Assembly (NCBI GenBank): GCA_964537395.1
Contig: CAZIBN010000009.1
Span: 1-64,000, forward strand
Direction: 5' to 3'
DNA: 64,000 nt
Source of the DNA: GWA2-66-18 sp964537395
Lineage (GTDB): Bacteria; Elusimicrobiota; Elusimicrobia; UBA1565; UBA9628
A program made the position numbers and the translations under genes. Shown one piece after another: positions 22,748 to 31,645 of the stretch. The stretch's first letter is position 1, and each line of letters starts with the position of its first letter. Below the pieces are notes generated by a model, which saw only the letters and a list, made by a program, of their open reading frames with translations, made no database searches and had not been told where the DNA came from.

Positions 22748-22981
22748 CTAATCGATCTCCACCTCGGCCCGCACGCCGGCCTTCACGGCGGCCACGCTCA
22801 CCAACGAGCGGATCGCCTTGATGACCTTGCCTTGCTTGCCGATGACCTTGCCCTTATCCGTCTCGTCGACGATGAGGTTCAGGACAGTGATGTCGCCATC
22901 CTGCTCCTCCTCGATCGACACCGCGTCGGGCTTGTCAGCCAGGCGCTTGACGATGAAGAGCGTCAGGTCGTTCATGAGCAT
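22748..22981 (-). CDS. KH-domain RNA-binding protein, KhpA-like
   Basis: A 77-residue single KH-domain protein (LIVDETDKGKVIGKQGKVIK, with the GKQG loop in place of GxxG). It is found between rpsP and trmD in many bacteria and acts as an RNA chaperone in cell-wall and division control with KhpB. The ATG at 22981 is two nt after the rpsP stop; MND at 22975 is an alternative. Confidence 0.9.
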   Translation of the reverse strand: MLMNDLTLFIVKRLADKPDAVSIEEEQDGDITVLNLIVDETDKGKVIGKQGKVIKAIRSLVSVAAVKAGVRAEVEID

Positions 22982-22982
22982 C

Positions 22983-23240
22983 TTACTTGGCGACGGCCGT
23001 CTTGAACGCGGCCTTGACGAGGGTGCGGACGGTCTCGGACGGCTGCGCGCCGACTCCGATCCAGTACTCGTAGCGCGTCTTGTCCACTTCGACCTTCTTG
23101 CCCTGCGTCTCGATGCGCGGGTTGTAGGAGCCGAGCACTTCGATCGGCTTGCCCGTGGCACCCCGAGCCTTCTCGATGGCGACGACGCGGTAGTAGGGCT
23201 GGTGCGGCTTGCCTTTGCGCTGCAGTCTGATGACGACCAT
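22983..23240 (-). CDS. rpsP: 30S ribosomal protein S16
   Basis: S16 of 85 residues: MVVIRLQRKGKPHQPYYRVV, AIEKARGATGKPIEVLGSYN, ETQGKKVEVDKTRYEYWIGV and a C-terminal GAQPSETVRTLVKAA. All segments and the length are typical. The ATG is preceded by GGAGAAAGAA. It heads the rpsP-khpA-trmD-rplS-rnhB-yraN-tatC run, which in turn follows rpe by 18 nt. Confidence 0.97.
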   Translation of the reverse strand: MVVIRLQRKGKPHQPYYRVVAIEKARGATGKPIEVLGSYNPRIETQGKKVEVDKTRYEYWIGVGAQPSETVRTLVKAAFKTAVAK

Positions 23241-23258
23241 TTCTTTCTCCGTTTACGT

Positions 23259-23948
23259 CTATTGCTGAGGTTTAAAAGCGGCCCGAGCTTTCAGCTCGAG
23301 CTCCCGAAAAGCGGCGGCAGGATCCTTGGCCGCGAACACGGCCGAGCCGGCGACGAGGCTGTCGGCTCCGGCGGTCGCCGCCTGTTCGATGTTGGCGGCG
23401 TTCACGCCGCCGTCCACCTGGATCCAGCAGTCAAAATCATTGGCGTCGATCGCGAGGCGCAGCGCGGCGATCTTGGGCATCATGTCCGGCATGAACTTCT
23501 GGCCGCCGAAGCCGGGCTCGACGGTCATCACAAGCGCGAGGTCGCAGAACTCCAGATGTTTGATCAAGCTGTCGACAGAGGTCTTGGGCTTCACCGCGAG
23601 GCCCGCCTTCACGCCAAGCTTGCGGATCGCCTTGAGCGCCGCGGCGCCGTCCTCGACGGCCTCGATGTGGGCCGTGAGGATGTCCGTTCCGGCCTCAACG
23701 AACCAGGGCGCGACCTGGAGAGGGTTGGTGACCATCAGATGCGTGTCCACGTAAAAGCCTTTCTTCTTCGCGAGCTTCACGAAGTCGGGGCCGAAGCTGA
23801 GGTTGGGTACGAAATGGCCATCCATCACATCCACGGAAACCCAATGGCAACCCGCGGCTTTGACCTGATCAAGCTGGTCGCCCAAACGAGAAAGATCCCC
23901 AGCCAGGAGGGACGGCACCACGGCAACGGTTCTTGTCGCCACTATCAC
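23259..23948 (-). CDS. rpe: ribulose-phosphate 3-epimerase
   Basis: This enzyme interconverts ribulose-5-phosphate and xylulose-5-phosphate. Its TIM barrel shows VVPSLLAGDLSRLGDQLDQV, VSVDVMDGHFVPNLSFGPDF, THLMVTNPLQVAPWFVEAGT, VMTVEPGFGGQKFM and QVDGGVNAANIEQAATAGAD, covering the metal and phosphate sites. There is no ATG. A GTG at 23948 overlaps the upstream PASTA gene stop (GTGA) and gives about 229 residues; a second GTG lies at 23942. Confidence 0.93.
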   Translation of the reverse strand: MIVATRTVAVVPSLLAGDLSRLGDQLDQVKAAGCHWVSVDVMDGHFVPNLSFGPDFVKLAKKKGFYVDTHLMVTNPLQVAPWFVEAGTDILTAHIEAVEDGAAALKAIRKLGVKAGLAVKPKTSVDSLIKHLEFCDLALVMTVEPGFGGQKFMPDMMPKIAALRLAIDANDFDCWIQVDGGVNAANIEQAATAGADSLVAGSAVFAAKDPAAAFRELELKARAAFKPQQ

Positions 23949-24904
23949 AGATCCCTTTCCTCGACCAAAATGCCGTTCATATAAATCTTGACCCGCGCCC
24001 CGCCGGTCTCCTGCACGGGGACCTCGACCTTCGTGCCGGGCTTGCGCACGCCGTTGAACAGCTCGCGCTCGCCGTACTTGTCGATGACGACGATGCGGAC
24101 CTGGCTCTCGGAGCCGCTCTGGGGCAGCTCGTACTTGAAGATCTTGGCGTCCACGGTCGGCGCCGCGCCCTTGCGTCCGCTGACGAGGAGTTGGACCTTC
24201 GCGTCGGGGGAGAGCACGGTGTCCGGGGACGGCGTCTGCGTCATCACGGTGCCATGGGGGAAAAGAGAGGTATTGTCGGTCTTGACCTCGAGCTTCGCGC
24301 CGGCGCCGGCGGCCCACGCCTGGGCCTCGTCGAGATTCTTGCGCAGGAAGTCCGGCATGAGCGCCACGCCCGCGGGCGGCGCACCGCCGGAGACCACGAG
24401 GTTGATCAGCGCGTCGCGCTCGACGCTCGCCTCGGCCTTCGGATCCTGGGAGAGGACCATGCCCTTGTCCTGCTTGAGCGAGTAGGACTCGCTGACTTCT
24501 CCTAGAGAGAGCTGCGATTGACGCAGCATCATCTCGGCGTTGCGCAGGGGCAGGCCGACGACGGCGGGCGCCAGCACGGTCTGCCCGCCCTGGGCGACGA
24601 TGACGCGGATCGTCTTGCCCTCGCGCACGATGGTGCCGGCGGGAGGGTCCTGGCGGAGCACGGAGGAGATCGGCACCGTCGCGTCGAACTCGACGCCGGT
24701 CTTGCGCAGGCCGAGGTTCAGCGGCGCCAGCTGATCGAGCGCGGCGGCGATGGAGCGGCTCTTCAGGTCGGGAACCGTCTGAGTCTTGCGAGTATGAATT
24801 ACGCCCTCAAGGCCCCAGTTCAACGTGAAGTAGGCGAACACAAGAAGAGCCGCCGCGACGGCGGCGACTTCGAGCGTTCGAACTTCAGCGGTTTTCGTGG
24901 TCAA
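23945..24904 (-). CDS. membrane-anchored protein with three PASTA domains
   Basis: A 319-residue protein with a single N-terminal helix (LEVAAVAAALLVFAYFTLNW) and three PASTA repeats: VPDLKSRSIAAALDQLAPLN, APAVVGLPLRNAEMMLRQSQ and MPDFLRKNLDEAQAWAAGAG. A C-terminal beta-rich segment of about 80 residues follows. PASTA modules bind muropeptides or beta-lactam-like ligands in PrkC-type kinases and penicillin-binding proteins. Here no kinase or transpeptidase domain is attached, so it may be an accessory wall sensor. It overlaps fmt by 4 nt and rpe by 4 nt, in a genomic order also seen where PrkC-like kinases neighbour fmt and rpe. Confidence 0.85.
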   Translation of the reverse strand: MTTKTAEVRTLEVAAVAAALLVFAYFTLNWGLEGVIHTRKTQTVPDLKSRSIAAALDQLAPLNLGLRKTGVEFDATVPISSVLRQDPPAGTIVREGKTIRVIVAQGGQTVLAPAVVGLPLRNAEMMLRQSQLSLGEVSESYSLKQDKGMVLSQDPKAEASVERDALINLVVSGGAPPAGVALMPDFLRKNLDEAQAWAAGAGAKLEVKTDNTSLFPHGTVMTQTPSPDTVLSPDAKVQLLVSGRKGAAPTVDAKIFKYELPQSGSESQVRIVVIDKYGERELFNGVRKPGTKVEVPVQETGGARVKIYMNGILVEERDL

Positions 24905-25851
24905 ATCGTTTTTCCGGATAACGGCAAAAGACCACCAGCGACCAAGCGAAGGCCGTTGGCGAATTCAGCAGCGTTGAGCGGCTTTTTTCCCTCTGGTTGT
25001 ACTTCGAGGAACCACAGACGACTGCGGGACGAACATTGTACCAAAATACCCCTCCCTCGTTCAATGGCCAGGACGGTTCCGGGGGGGCCATTTTCGAGCG
25101 CATCGGAGGGGGAAGCCGCCTCCGTTTTGAGGACGAGGACCTTGCCTGAGGTCAGTTCCAGCCAGGCGCGCGGCCAGGACCGGAATCCACGCACGAGGCC
25201 GTGCAATTCGTCGGCCGGACGCGACAGGTCCAGGCGCGCGTCCTCGCGCTTGATGAGCGGGGCGGCGCTGGGGACGCCTTCCTGAGGGCGGCGAACGACC
25301 TTGCCGGCGGCTAGATCGGTCAAAACGGAGTCGAGGAGCTCGACGCCGAGTCCGGTCAGCCTCGCCAGGAGAGCGGGGGCGTCTTCATCGGGAGGGATAT
25401 CCGTCTCGAAAACGGCCTGAACGGGCCCGGTGTCCATGCCCTCATCGAGCCAGAACAACGAAACGCCGGTCTTCGTCTCGCCGCGAACGAGCGCCCATTG
25501 CACCGGCGCTGCGCCGCGGTATTTCGGGAGGAGGGAGAAATGGGCGTTAAGGAGGCCGAGGCGCGTCGAGGAGAGAACGTCGGTTTTCAGGATGCGCCCG
25601 TAAGCGACGACGACGCCGAGATCCGCGCCCAGGGCCTTGAGCTCAGCGGAGATCTCCGAGGGCTTGGCGGGCTGGAGGACCCTGAGGCCGAGCTCGAGAG
25701 CCGCGGCCTTCACCGGGGTCGGCGAGACCTCGAGCCCGCGGCCGGAAGGCTTGTCGGGCTGGGATACGACGGCCAGCACCTGGGTCTTCGAGGCGAGAAG
25801 CCTCAAAAATGGGACGGCCGTCTCCGGAGTGCCGAAAAATATCGTTTTCAT
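24901..25851 (-). CDS. fmt: methionyl-tRNA formyltransferase
   Basis: Fmt formylates initiator Met-tRNA using 10-formyl-tetrahydrofolate. Landmarks are MKTIFFGTPETAVPFLRLLA, VVSQPDKPSGRGLEVSPTPV, the catalytic region LLNAHFSLLPKYRGAAPVQW with Asn-His, and VSLFWLDEGMDTGPVQAVFE. At 316 residues it has both the formyltransferase and C-terminal OB domains. It follows def by 66 nt, an interval occupied by the palindromic repeat, and overlaps the PASTA gene downstream. Confidence 0.96.
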   Translation of the reverse strand: MKTIFFGTPETAVPFLRLLASKTQVLAVVSQPDKPSGRGLEVSPTPVKAAALELGLRVLQPAKPSEISAELKALGADLGVVVAYGRILKTDVLSSTRLGLLNAHFSLLPKYRGAAPVQWALVRGETKTGVSLFWLDEGMDTGPVQAVFETDIPPDEDAPALLARLTGLGVELLDSVLTDLAAGKVVRRPQEGVPSAAPLIKREDARLDLSRPADELHGLVRGFRSWPRAWLELTSGKVLVLKTEAASPSDALENGPPGTVLAIERGRGILVQCSSRSRLWFLEVQPEGKKPLNAAEFANGLRLVAGGLLPLSGKTI

Positions 25852-25863
25852 TAGAGCGAGGAA

Positions 25864-25906
25864 GTTATCCCCAGTGTTTCCAACGTTGGAAGTATTGGGG
25901 ATAACT
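25864..25906. repeat. 43-nt palindromic element, copy 2
   Basis: Second copy of the element at 434-476, located between def and fmt. Outer arms AGTTATCCCCA / TGGGGATAACT (11 bp, perfect) flank an inner 14-nt palindrome TTCCAACGTTGGAA. Relative to copy 1 the inner arms carry a T-A to C-G pair change, a compensatory substitution. Confidence 0.8.
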
Positions 25907-25917
25907 TAAGCATCGGC

Positions 25918-26430
25918 TCAATCCCAGCCGGGCTTGGCGGTCTTGATGACATCAAGCACCTTCAGCCGTTCTTCGAACGGGAGCCGGTCGACATACAGCT
26001 TGCCGTCGAGATGATCGATCTCATGCTGGAACGCACGCGCGAGAAGGCCTTCGCCGGACAGCTCGCGGGACACCCCGTTCTCATCGAGGGCGCGAACGCG
26101 CGCGCGCGAATGGCGGCGAAGCTTCGCGTACACGCCGGGCAAAGACAGGCAGCCTTCCTCGTCGTTGAGCTCCCCATCCAGGGAGATGATCTCGGGATTG
26201 ATCAGCACCAGGCGATTCGGCTTGCCCTCGGGCCTGACGTCGATCACCGCGATGCGCAGGGACAGCCCGATCTGCGGCGCGGCCAGGCCGACGCCGCGGG
26301 CGGCGGCCATCGTCGCCCACATGTCCTTGAGCAAAGCGGGGAGCTCGTCCTTGAACGCCGCGTAGTCGAGCAAGGGGCACGCGGTCTTGAGGACCTTTTC
26401 GCCGTGCTTCGTGATTCGTCGGACGGGCAT
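25918..26430 (-). CDS. def: peptide deformylase
   Basis: Def removes the N-formyl group from nascent proteins. All three metal-site motifs are present: GVGLAAPQIG (46-55), EEGCLSLPG with the Cys ligand at 94, and HEIDHLDG (136-143). The length of 170 residues is usual. It lies 7 nt downstream of the APC permease gene and upstream of fmt, the standard functional partner. Confidence 0.97.
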   Translation of the reverse strand: MPVRRITKHGEKVLKTACPLLDYAAFKDELPALLKDMWATMAAARGVGLAAPQIGLSLRIAVIDVRPEGKPNRLVLINPEIISLDGELNDEEGCLSLPGVYAKLRRHSRARVRALDENGVSRELSGEGLLARAFQHEIDHLDGKLYVDRLPFEERLKVLDVIKTAKPGWD

Positions 26431-26437
26431 CGGGCCT

Positions 26438-28420
26438 CTAAAGATCGACGGCGTGCTCGACGCCGGGCCCGAGGATGCGGAAGCGCACGGGCTTCTTATC
26501 GGTCTGCAGGGAGCCCCAGGTCATCGCCAGGCGCTCGAGCTGGGCGTCGGTGGAGAGCTTCGCGGACACGCCGAACACGACCTCGGTCGCGCTGACGGCC
26601 TGCGCGGCCTGCGTGATCGCGTAAAAAGGATCGTTGGACACCACGAGCATCGGCGTCACGGTCTTTCCGTGCTTCTCGGCGGCCTCGATGACCTTCGTGA
26701 ACAGGTGCTCCTCGTCGTTATCCATCGCCACGGTCTCATCGACGAGGCCGAGGCCCTTGCGGATCCGCGAGGTGAACACCACGAGGTCGGTCGTCTCCGC
26801 GTCGTGAGTCTCCAGCGTCTTGTTGAGGTGATAGAGGTTGCCCGGGTCGCGCACCGCCACGAGCACGCGGCTGGGCCGGTCGATCTCCTCGCGCACGATG
26901 GCGAGGTCGGTCGCGCTGCGCAGGTTGAACTTCTCGCGGTGCTCGCCGTGCGCCTGCGCGCGCTTATTGAGCCGCTCGCTGATCTTGAACAGCACGAAGA
27001 AGAACGCGGTGAACGCGAGGCCGAAGACCGTCGCGTGCCGCTTGGTCAGGAGATTGATGAGGCCAACGGCAAGAACGAGCAGGAACAGCGCGGCAAGCCC
27101 GAACGGCAGTTCGAACCCGCCGACCTTAAGATTGCCGGGGAACTTCCATTCGCGCTTCGACCGGTCCTTGAAGCGCAGGACGAGCACGGCGCCGGCGTTA
27201 AAAACGAAGCTCCAGATGAGGCCGAATGCGTAGGCCTCGCCGAGCAGATACACGTCGCCGCGGCACAGGATGATGGTGAGCGCCTGAAAGATGACGACAA
27301 GGTTGATCATGCGATGCGTCGTACCGTAGCGCGGATGCAGATGGCGCAGGGATTCGGGCATTATCCGGTCCTCGGCGAGGCGGTTGAGGACCCCGTTCGA
27401 TCCCATGATGGAAGTGTTCACGGCGCCGGACAGGATGACGACGCCCACGAGCACGACGAACGCCTGAAGCAGGAGCTGAGCCCAATGCGGCCCGGCCATC
27501 GACATGGCGAGGCCGGACAGGAGGTTGTCGGCGTAGGTCCGGCGGATCTCATCGGGGATCAGGCCGACGGCGAGGAACGAGATCGTCCCGGTCAGCGTGA
27601 GCGCGAAGACGAAGATCACCGTCGCCGCGCGCTTGAGGTTCTTGAGCTTGGGCGCCTCCATCTCGCGGTAGACCTGCGCGAGCGTCTCGAGGCCGCTCAT
27701 GCCGAGGAAGGCGTGGCCGAACGCGACGAGCAGGCCGATCCGTCCGAGGGCCCAGCGCCCCGGGAGCCAGCCCAGCGACTCGTGCGTGAAATTGACCTCG
27801 AGCGACGGCCAGCGGAAGCCGCGCACGTAGATCGTGTACGCCGCCCAGAGGAAGAGCACGACGCTCATGACCGCGACGAGCGACATGATCTTGACCGCCT
27901 TATCGGAGGACTCCTCGATGCCGCGAATGTTCTCACGCCAGAAATAGGCGACGACAGCGAGCGCGAAGACGACGGAGAATATCTTCGGGTCAACGGCCCA
28001 GTGGATGTGAAGGTGCGGGAAGGCGGAGTTGACGAGCCCGGCGAGGTACTGGCCGGCCGAGACCGAGCTGATGGCACCCGTCAGGATGTAGTCGAACATG
28101 AGCGCCGACACCGAGATCTTGGCGAGGTTTCCGCCCATGGACTCGCGCACGACCTTGTACACGCCGCCGCGCACGAACATGCTCGAGCCCTCGACGTACA
28201 GCATCAGCATGGGGGCGGCGCACAGCATGACGCCGAGGATGAACCACGGCGCGGCGGGCCCGATCGCGGTCTCCACGATGCCGCCGACGTACCAGGCGGT
28301 CGAGGCCAGGTCGCAGAGCACGATCGCGGACGCGCGCCAGAAGGAGATGAACGACAGCATCGCCGTGGTCAGGACGACGACTTCGGTGACGCGCCGCCCG
28401 GGGCGGGGCTCAGGCTTCAA
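26438..28420 (-). CDS. APC-superfamily amino-acid permease with C-terminal Usp-like domain
   Basis: About 660 residues. The first 480 form 12 helices of the amino acid-polyamine-organocation type (MLMLYVEGSSMFVRGGVYKV, VSVSALMFDYILTGAISSVS, GLLVAFGHAFLGMSGLETLA). The last 150 or so are soluble and look like a universal-stress-protein fold (RVLVAVRDPGNLYHLNKTLE, GKTVTPMLVVSNDPFYAITQ). The start is TTG at 28420, overlapping the upstream EIIA gene by 11 nt; no better start precedes the first helix. Substrate is unknown. Linkage to an EIIA protein suggests phosphotransfer-linked regulation of transport. Confidence 0.82.
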   Translation of the reverse strand: MKPEPRPGRRVTEVVVLTTAMLSFISFWRASAIVLCDLASTAWYVGGIVETAIGPAAPWFILGVMLCAAPMLMLYVEGSSMFVRGGVYKVVRESMGGNLAKISVSALMFDYILTGAISSVSAGQYLAGLVNSAFPHLHIHWAVDPKIFSVVFALAVVAYFWRENIRGIEESSDKAVKIMSLVAVMSVVLFLWAAYTIYVRGFRWPSLEVNFTHESLGWLPGRWALGRIGLLVAFGHAFLGMSGLETLAQVYREMEAPKLKNLKRAATVIFVFALTLTGTISFLAVGLIPDEIRRTYADNLLSGLAMSMAGPHWAQLLLQAFVVLVGVVILSGAVNTSIMGSNGVLNRLAEDRIMPESLRHLHPRYGTTHRMINLVVIFQALTIILCRGDVYLLGEAYAFGLIWSFVFNAGAVLVLRFKDRSKREWKFPGNLKVGGFELPFGLAALFLLVLAVGLINLLTKRHATVFGLAFTAFFFVLFKISERLNKRAQAHGEHREKFNLRSATDLAIVREEIDRPSRVLVAVRDPGNLYHLNKTLETHDAETTDLVVFTSRIRKGLGLVDETVAMDNDEEHLFTKVIEAAEKHGKTVTPMLVVSNDPFYAITQAAQAVSATEVVFGVSAKLSTDAQLERLAMTWGSLQTDKKPVRFRILGPGVEHAVDL

Positions 28421-28949
28421 GCTTTTTGATCAGCTCGAGGGCCGCGGCGGGGCTGGAAGTCGCGGTGAGCTGATCGATGAGCGCCGGCTGGAACAAGGAC
28501 GACACGCCGCGCAGGAGCTGGAGGTGCATCGGGAAGGCTTCCTGCTTGTTCGGCGAGAAAAAAAGGAACATGACGCGGATGGCGAGGTCCGCCTGCTTTG
28601 GGTCCGGGATCGGTTTTTTAAGGATCGCCATGCCGGCTAGAATCGTCGAGATTCCGTCCATGCGGGCATGGGGAAGGCTCAGGCCGGTGTCGAGAGTCGT
28701 CGAGATGCCCTGCTCGCGCTCTTGAACCTTGGCGAGGAAGGACGCCCAGTCGGCGATGCCGGCCTTGCCGCATACCGCCGCGGCCAGCGACTGAAGGACC
28801 ACGGCCTTATCCTGGCCATCGGGCGGGAAGAGGATGGTATCCTCGGCGAGGATCGACGAGACCTTCAGGCCCTTGGCCACACGCGCCGGGGGCGTGGTTT
28901 TAGGGCTCTCTCCGGCCGCCTCAGGGGACTTTTTCTGGAACCAGGACAT
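28410..28949 (-). CDS. PTS EIIA-like protein (PtsN/fructose type)
   Basis: A 179-residue protein with a 25-residue Pro-rich N-terminal extension and a fructose/nitrogen-type EIIA domain. The phosphorylatable His94 lies in GLSLPHARMDGISTILAG, and VMFLFFSPNKQEAFPMHLQL matches the family. There are no EIIB/EIIC genes nearby, so a regulatory PtsN-like role is more likely than sugar uptake. It is translationally coupled to the downstream permease. Confidence 0.87.
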   Translation of the reverse strand: MSWFQKKSPEAAGESPKTTPPARVAKGLKVSSILAEDTILFPPDGQDKAVVLQSLAAAVCGKAGIADWASFLAKVQEREQGISTTLDTGLSLPHARMDGISTILAGMAILKKPIPDPKQADLAIRVMFLFFSPNKQEAFPMHLQLLRGVSSLFQPALIDQLTATSSPAAALELIKKLEA

Positions 28950-29001
28950 TTGGGGGTACTGGCGGTATTATCGCACAACCCGGGGGGGGTGTCAAATGGG
29001 C

Positions 29002-29007
29002 TAAAAT
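29002..29007 (+). promoter_or_regulatory. -10 box 7 nt before the glycosyltransferase-like gene
   Basis: TAAAAT ends 7 nt before the ATG at 29015 and no SD lies between. No convincing -35 is seen. This fits the leaderless pattern found at other operon-first genes. Confidence 0.4.
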
Positions 29008-29014
29008 CCTGCCC

Positions 29015-30877
29015 ATGTACGCCTTGGCGGTGCTCGCGTTCCTCGTCGCGGTCCGCAATCCCGGCGTCTGGGGCTATATCCTCCGTACTCCGTCATCCCT
29101 CGACGTGAGATCGCTCGGATCGTGGCTGAGCTTCGGAGCCTGGCCGGTGGTATTCGCCGTCGCCGCGTGGGCGGCCATGCTCGGGCTGGGCCGCAGGGCC
29201 CTCGGCGCGGCCGGAATCAGGCCGGAGGGAAGCCTCGACGCGATCGCCGCGGCGACACTCGGCCTCGGAGTGATCGGGCAGTCGGTCTTTATGCTCGGAT
29301 GGCTGGTCGGCTTGAACAAGCCATGCATGATCGCACTTCTCGCCGCCGCGACGGCCGCCGGATTTTCCGGCCTATCGCGGCCGTCCGGAGCCTGGGGGAG
29401 AATCAGGCTTAACGGCTACACTGAGGCGGCGGCGGGGCTGCTGGCGTTCGTCGTGTTCCATCTCCTCATCATCTCCCTCGCACCGACCACGGCCTGGGAC
29501 GTGCGCGCCTATCACCTGGCCTTGCCCGAGCTCTATTTAAGGAGCGGCCGGCTCGTCGAGGTTCCATGGCTGCTGCACTCGCATTGGCCGCATCTGATGG
29601 AGGTTCTCTACTCGCTCCCGCTGGCCGCGGGACGAGACTCCGCCGCCGCCTTGCTCCACGCTGGCGCCTGCGCCCTTCTGGCCGCGGGCGTCTTTCTCGC
29701 CGGGGGCGGCTGGCCGGCGGTTCTGATCCTCGCGGGACAGCCCGCGCTTCTGCGCACGGCGCCCACGGCGCACGCCGACGGCGCCTGCGCCCTCTTTATT
29801 TTCGCGGCGGCGCTCGCTCTGGCGCGCTGGGAAGAGAGCAAAAAAAACAGCTGGCTCATGGCCGCGGGATTGCTCGCGGGATTCTCCGCGTCAGCGAAGA
29901 TCTTCGGTGGAGCCGGGGCCGCCGCCTGGACCCTCTGGCTCATCTGGCGCACGCGCCGCGCGCGCGAAGCGATGCTATTTTCCGCGTGCGCCGCGGCCGC
30001 GGTCGGGCCGTGGCTCCTGAGAACATGGCTCAACACCGGCGATCCGCTGTGGCCGCTTCTGCGCCTCGCGCCCGAGGCCGCCGCGCTCGCTGCGCGCAGC
30101 GCGCGCATAAACTTGTGGAACTGGCCTCCTCCGTCTTGGATGATCACCCACGACGGGCCCTTGCTCCTGCTGGCGCCGCTCGCCGGGCTCGCCCTGCTGG
30201 GGAAAAATGCCGCGAAGCGGCCATCGCGTCTCGAGGCGTTTCTGTGGATCCCGGCCCCGCTTCTCTTCCTGCTCGCGTTCCGCCATCACGAGGCGTGGCG
30301 GTTCATGACGCCCGTCTACGCGGCGGCCGCCTTAGCCTGCGGACGCTTCGCGGCCGCGGCGTTTTCGGCGGGGGGGATGCGCCGCGTTGCCGCGGGAATT
30401 TTGATTCTAGCAGGCGCGGCGCCGATATTCGGTCTTACGCAGAACAACGAACTGTTCGCGGTGCTCGGACTTCGCTCCGCGGCCGCTCCGGGAACCTCAC
30501 CGCGAGTGCTTTATGAGGACCGCACCGTCGATATATCATCGTTTTACCGCGAAGCGGCCGCCGTGCTTCCTGCAGGCTCCAAGGTGCTTCTCTTCCGGGA
30601 GGTGCGAGGGTATGGCGCGGAGTTCGAGTACATGTGGGGCGACCCGATGAATCAAAATTTGATCGTGTATAGGAATCTATCGGATTTCGACGCGCTGCAA
30701 GCGCGGCTGAAGGAATTGGGCATCACTCACGTGCTGGATCACGAGGGCTCTCATCTTTATGGTGAAGACCCACTGTATTACGACGCGCGCACTTTGAATC
30801 TGATGGCCGGCATGCTGAAGCGCAAGGCGCGTCCAAAGCTCGTCCGGGAAGGCCTAGCCCTCCACCAGTTGTTGTAA
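29015..30877 (+). CDS. polytopic membrane protein, GT-C/GT39-like glycosyltransferase candidate
   Basis: A 620-residue protein with about 12 predicted helices. After the early helices a loop reads PTTAWDVRAYHLALPELYLR with acidic and His residues, followed by VPWLLHSHWPHLMEVLYSLP and TAPTAHADGACALFIFAAAL. This resembles the first periplasmic loop of dolichyl-phosphate-mannose-type (GT-C) transferases. A soluble C-terminal domain of about 120 residues follows (ILVYEDRTVD-like segment, then ITHVLDHEGSHLY). Such enzymes add sugars from lipid-linked donors to envelope glycans or proteins. Donor and acceptor are unknown. hemD begins 12 nt downstream. Confidence 0.65.
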   Translation: MYALAVLAFLVAVRNPGVWGYILRTPSSLDVRSLGSWLSFGAWPVVFAVAAWAAMLGLGRRALGAAGIRPEGSLDAIAAATLGLGVIGQSVFMLGWLVGLNKPCMIALLAAATAAGFSGLSRPSGAWGRIRLNGYTEAAAGLLAFVVFHLLIISLAPTTAWDVRAYHLALPELYLRSGRLVEVPWLLHSHWPHLMEVLYSLPLAAGRDSAAALLHAGACALLAAGVFLAGGGWPAVLILAGQPALLRTAPTAHADGACALFIFAAALALARWEESKKNSWLMAAGLLAGFSASAKIFGGAGAAAWTLWLIWRTRRAREAMLFSACAAAAVGPWLLRTWLNTGDPLWPLLRLAPEAAALAARSARINLWNWPPPSWMITHDGPLLLLAPLAGLALLGKNAAKRPSRLEAFLWIPAPLLFLLAFRHHEAWRFMTPVYAAAALACGRFAAAAFSAGGMRRVAAGILILAGAAPIFGLTQNNELFAVLGLRSAAAPGTSPRVLYEDRTVDISSFYREAAAVLPAGSKVLLFREVRGYGAEFEYMWGDPMNQNLIVYRNLSDFDALQARLKELGITHVLDHEGSHLYGEDPLYYDARTLNLMAGMLKRKARPKLVREGLALHQLL

Positions 30878-30889
30878 ACTCCTAAACAG

Positions 30890-31645
30890 ATGGCCAAATT
30901 GCCCTTAGCCGGCCGTGTCGTCATCATAACCCGCCCGCGCCCCAAGTCAGGCGGCGCAGCCGCGGCGTTAAGGAAGAAGGGCGCTCGCGTGGTGTTCGCA
31001 CCTCTCATCAAAACCGTCCCCCCGAGATCTTGGAAGGCGCTCGACCGTGCGATCCTCGATCTACGCCGTTACGACGCCGTCGCCTTCACCAGCGCGAACG
31101 CCGTTGATTTTTTCTTCCTGCGCTGCCAGTCTCTACTCGGTCGCAAGCCGGTCTCCCCGTCAATACTCGCCGCCGTTGGCCGCGCGACGGCCAAAGCCGT
31201 CGCCGCGAAAGGTTGGACCTGTTCCGTGATACCTGAAGACGCGCGCGCCGCAGGCCTCGCAAAAGCGCTGCGCGTCCCGCGCGGCTCGCGCGTTCTCATC
31301 CCGAGAGCCGAGCGCGGCCTGGACACCCTTCCCCGAGCGTTGCGCGCCGCCGGCGCCCGCGTCACCGTCGTTCCCGCATACCGCACCATCGCGGACACGG
31401 ACGGCCTCCGTTCCCTGCGCCGCGCCCTCGCGCTGGGCGCCGACGCCGTCACCTTCGCCTCCGGCTCCGCCGCTATTCTCGGCGCTTCCGTTCTGAAAAT
31501 TTCCGGCGCCGCCGCCGTCGCCATCGGCCCGACCACCGCCGCGACCTTGCGCGCGAAGGGGATCGTCCCGGCCGCCGTCGCGAAGCGCCCCGATTCCGAA
31601 TCGTTCGCCCAGGCCGTCGTTCTCGCTTTGCGGGGCCGTCCATGA
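30890..31645 (+). CDS. hemD: uroporphyrinogen-III synthase
   Basis: HemD closes hydroxymethylbilane to uroporphyrinogen III in heme biosynthesis. The 251-residue protein has the weakly conserved but characteristic pattern: GRVVIITRPRPKSGGAAAAL, RRYDAVAFTSANAVDFFFLR, VGRATAKAVAAKGW, then SGSAAILGASVLKISGAAAV and AIGPTTAATLRAKGI. No other heme gene is in the window. It overlaps the inositol-phosphatase-like gene by 4 nt. Confidence 0.88.
   Translation: MAKLPLAGRVVIITRPRPKSGGAAAALRKKGARVVFAPLIKTVPPRSWKALDRAILDLRRYDAVAFTSANAVDFFFLRCQSLLGRKPVSPSILAAVGRATAKAVAAKGWTCSVIPEDARAAGLAKALRVPRGSRVLIPRAERGLDTLPRALRAAGARVTVVPAYRTIADTDGLRSLRRALALGADAVTFASGSAAILGASVLKISGAAAVAIGPTTAATLRAKGIVPAAVAKRPDSESFAQAVVLALRGRP

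Noticed and set aside
26387..28429. 680-codon plus-strand open frame
   Set aside because: Mirror frame of the APC permease; composition is charged and repetitive, with no family features.
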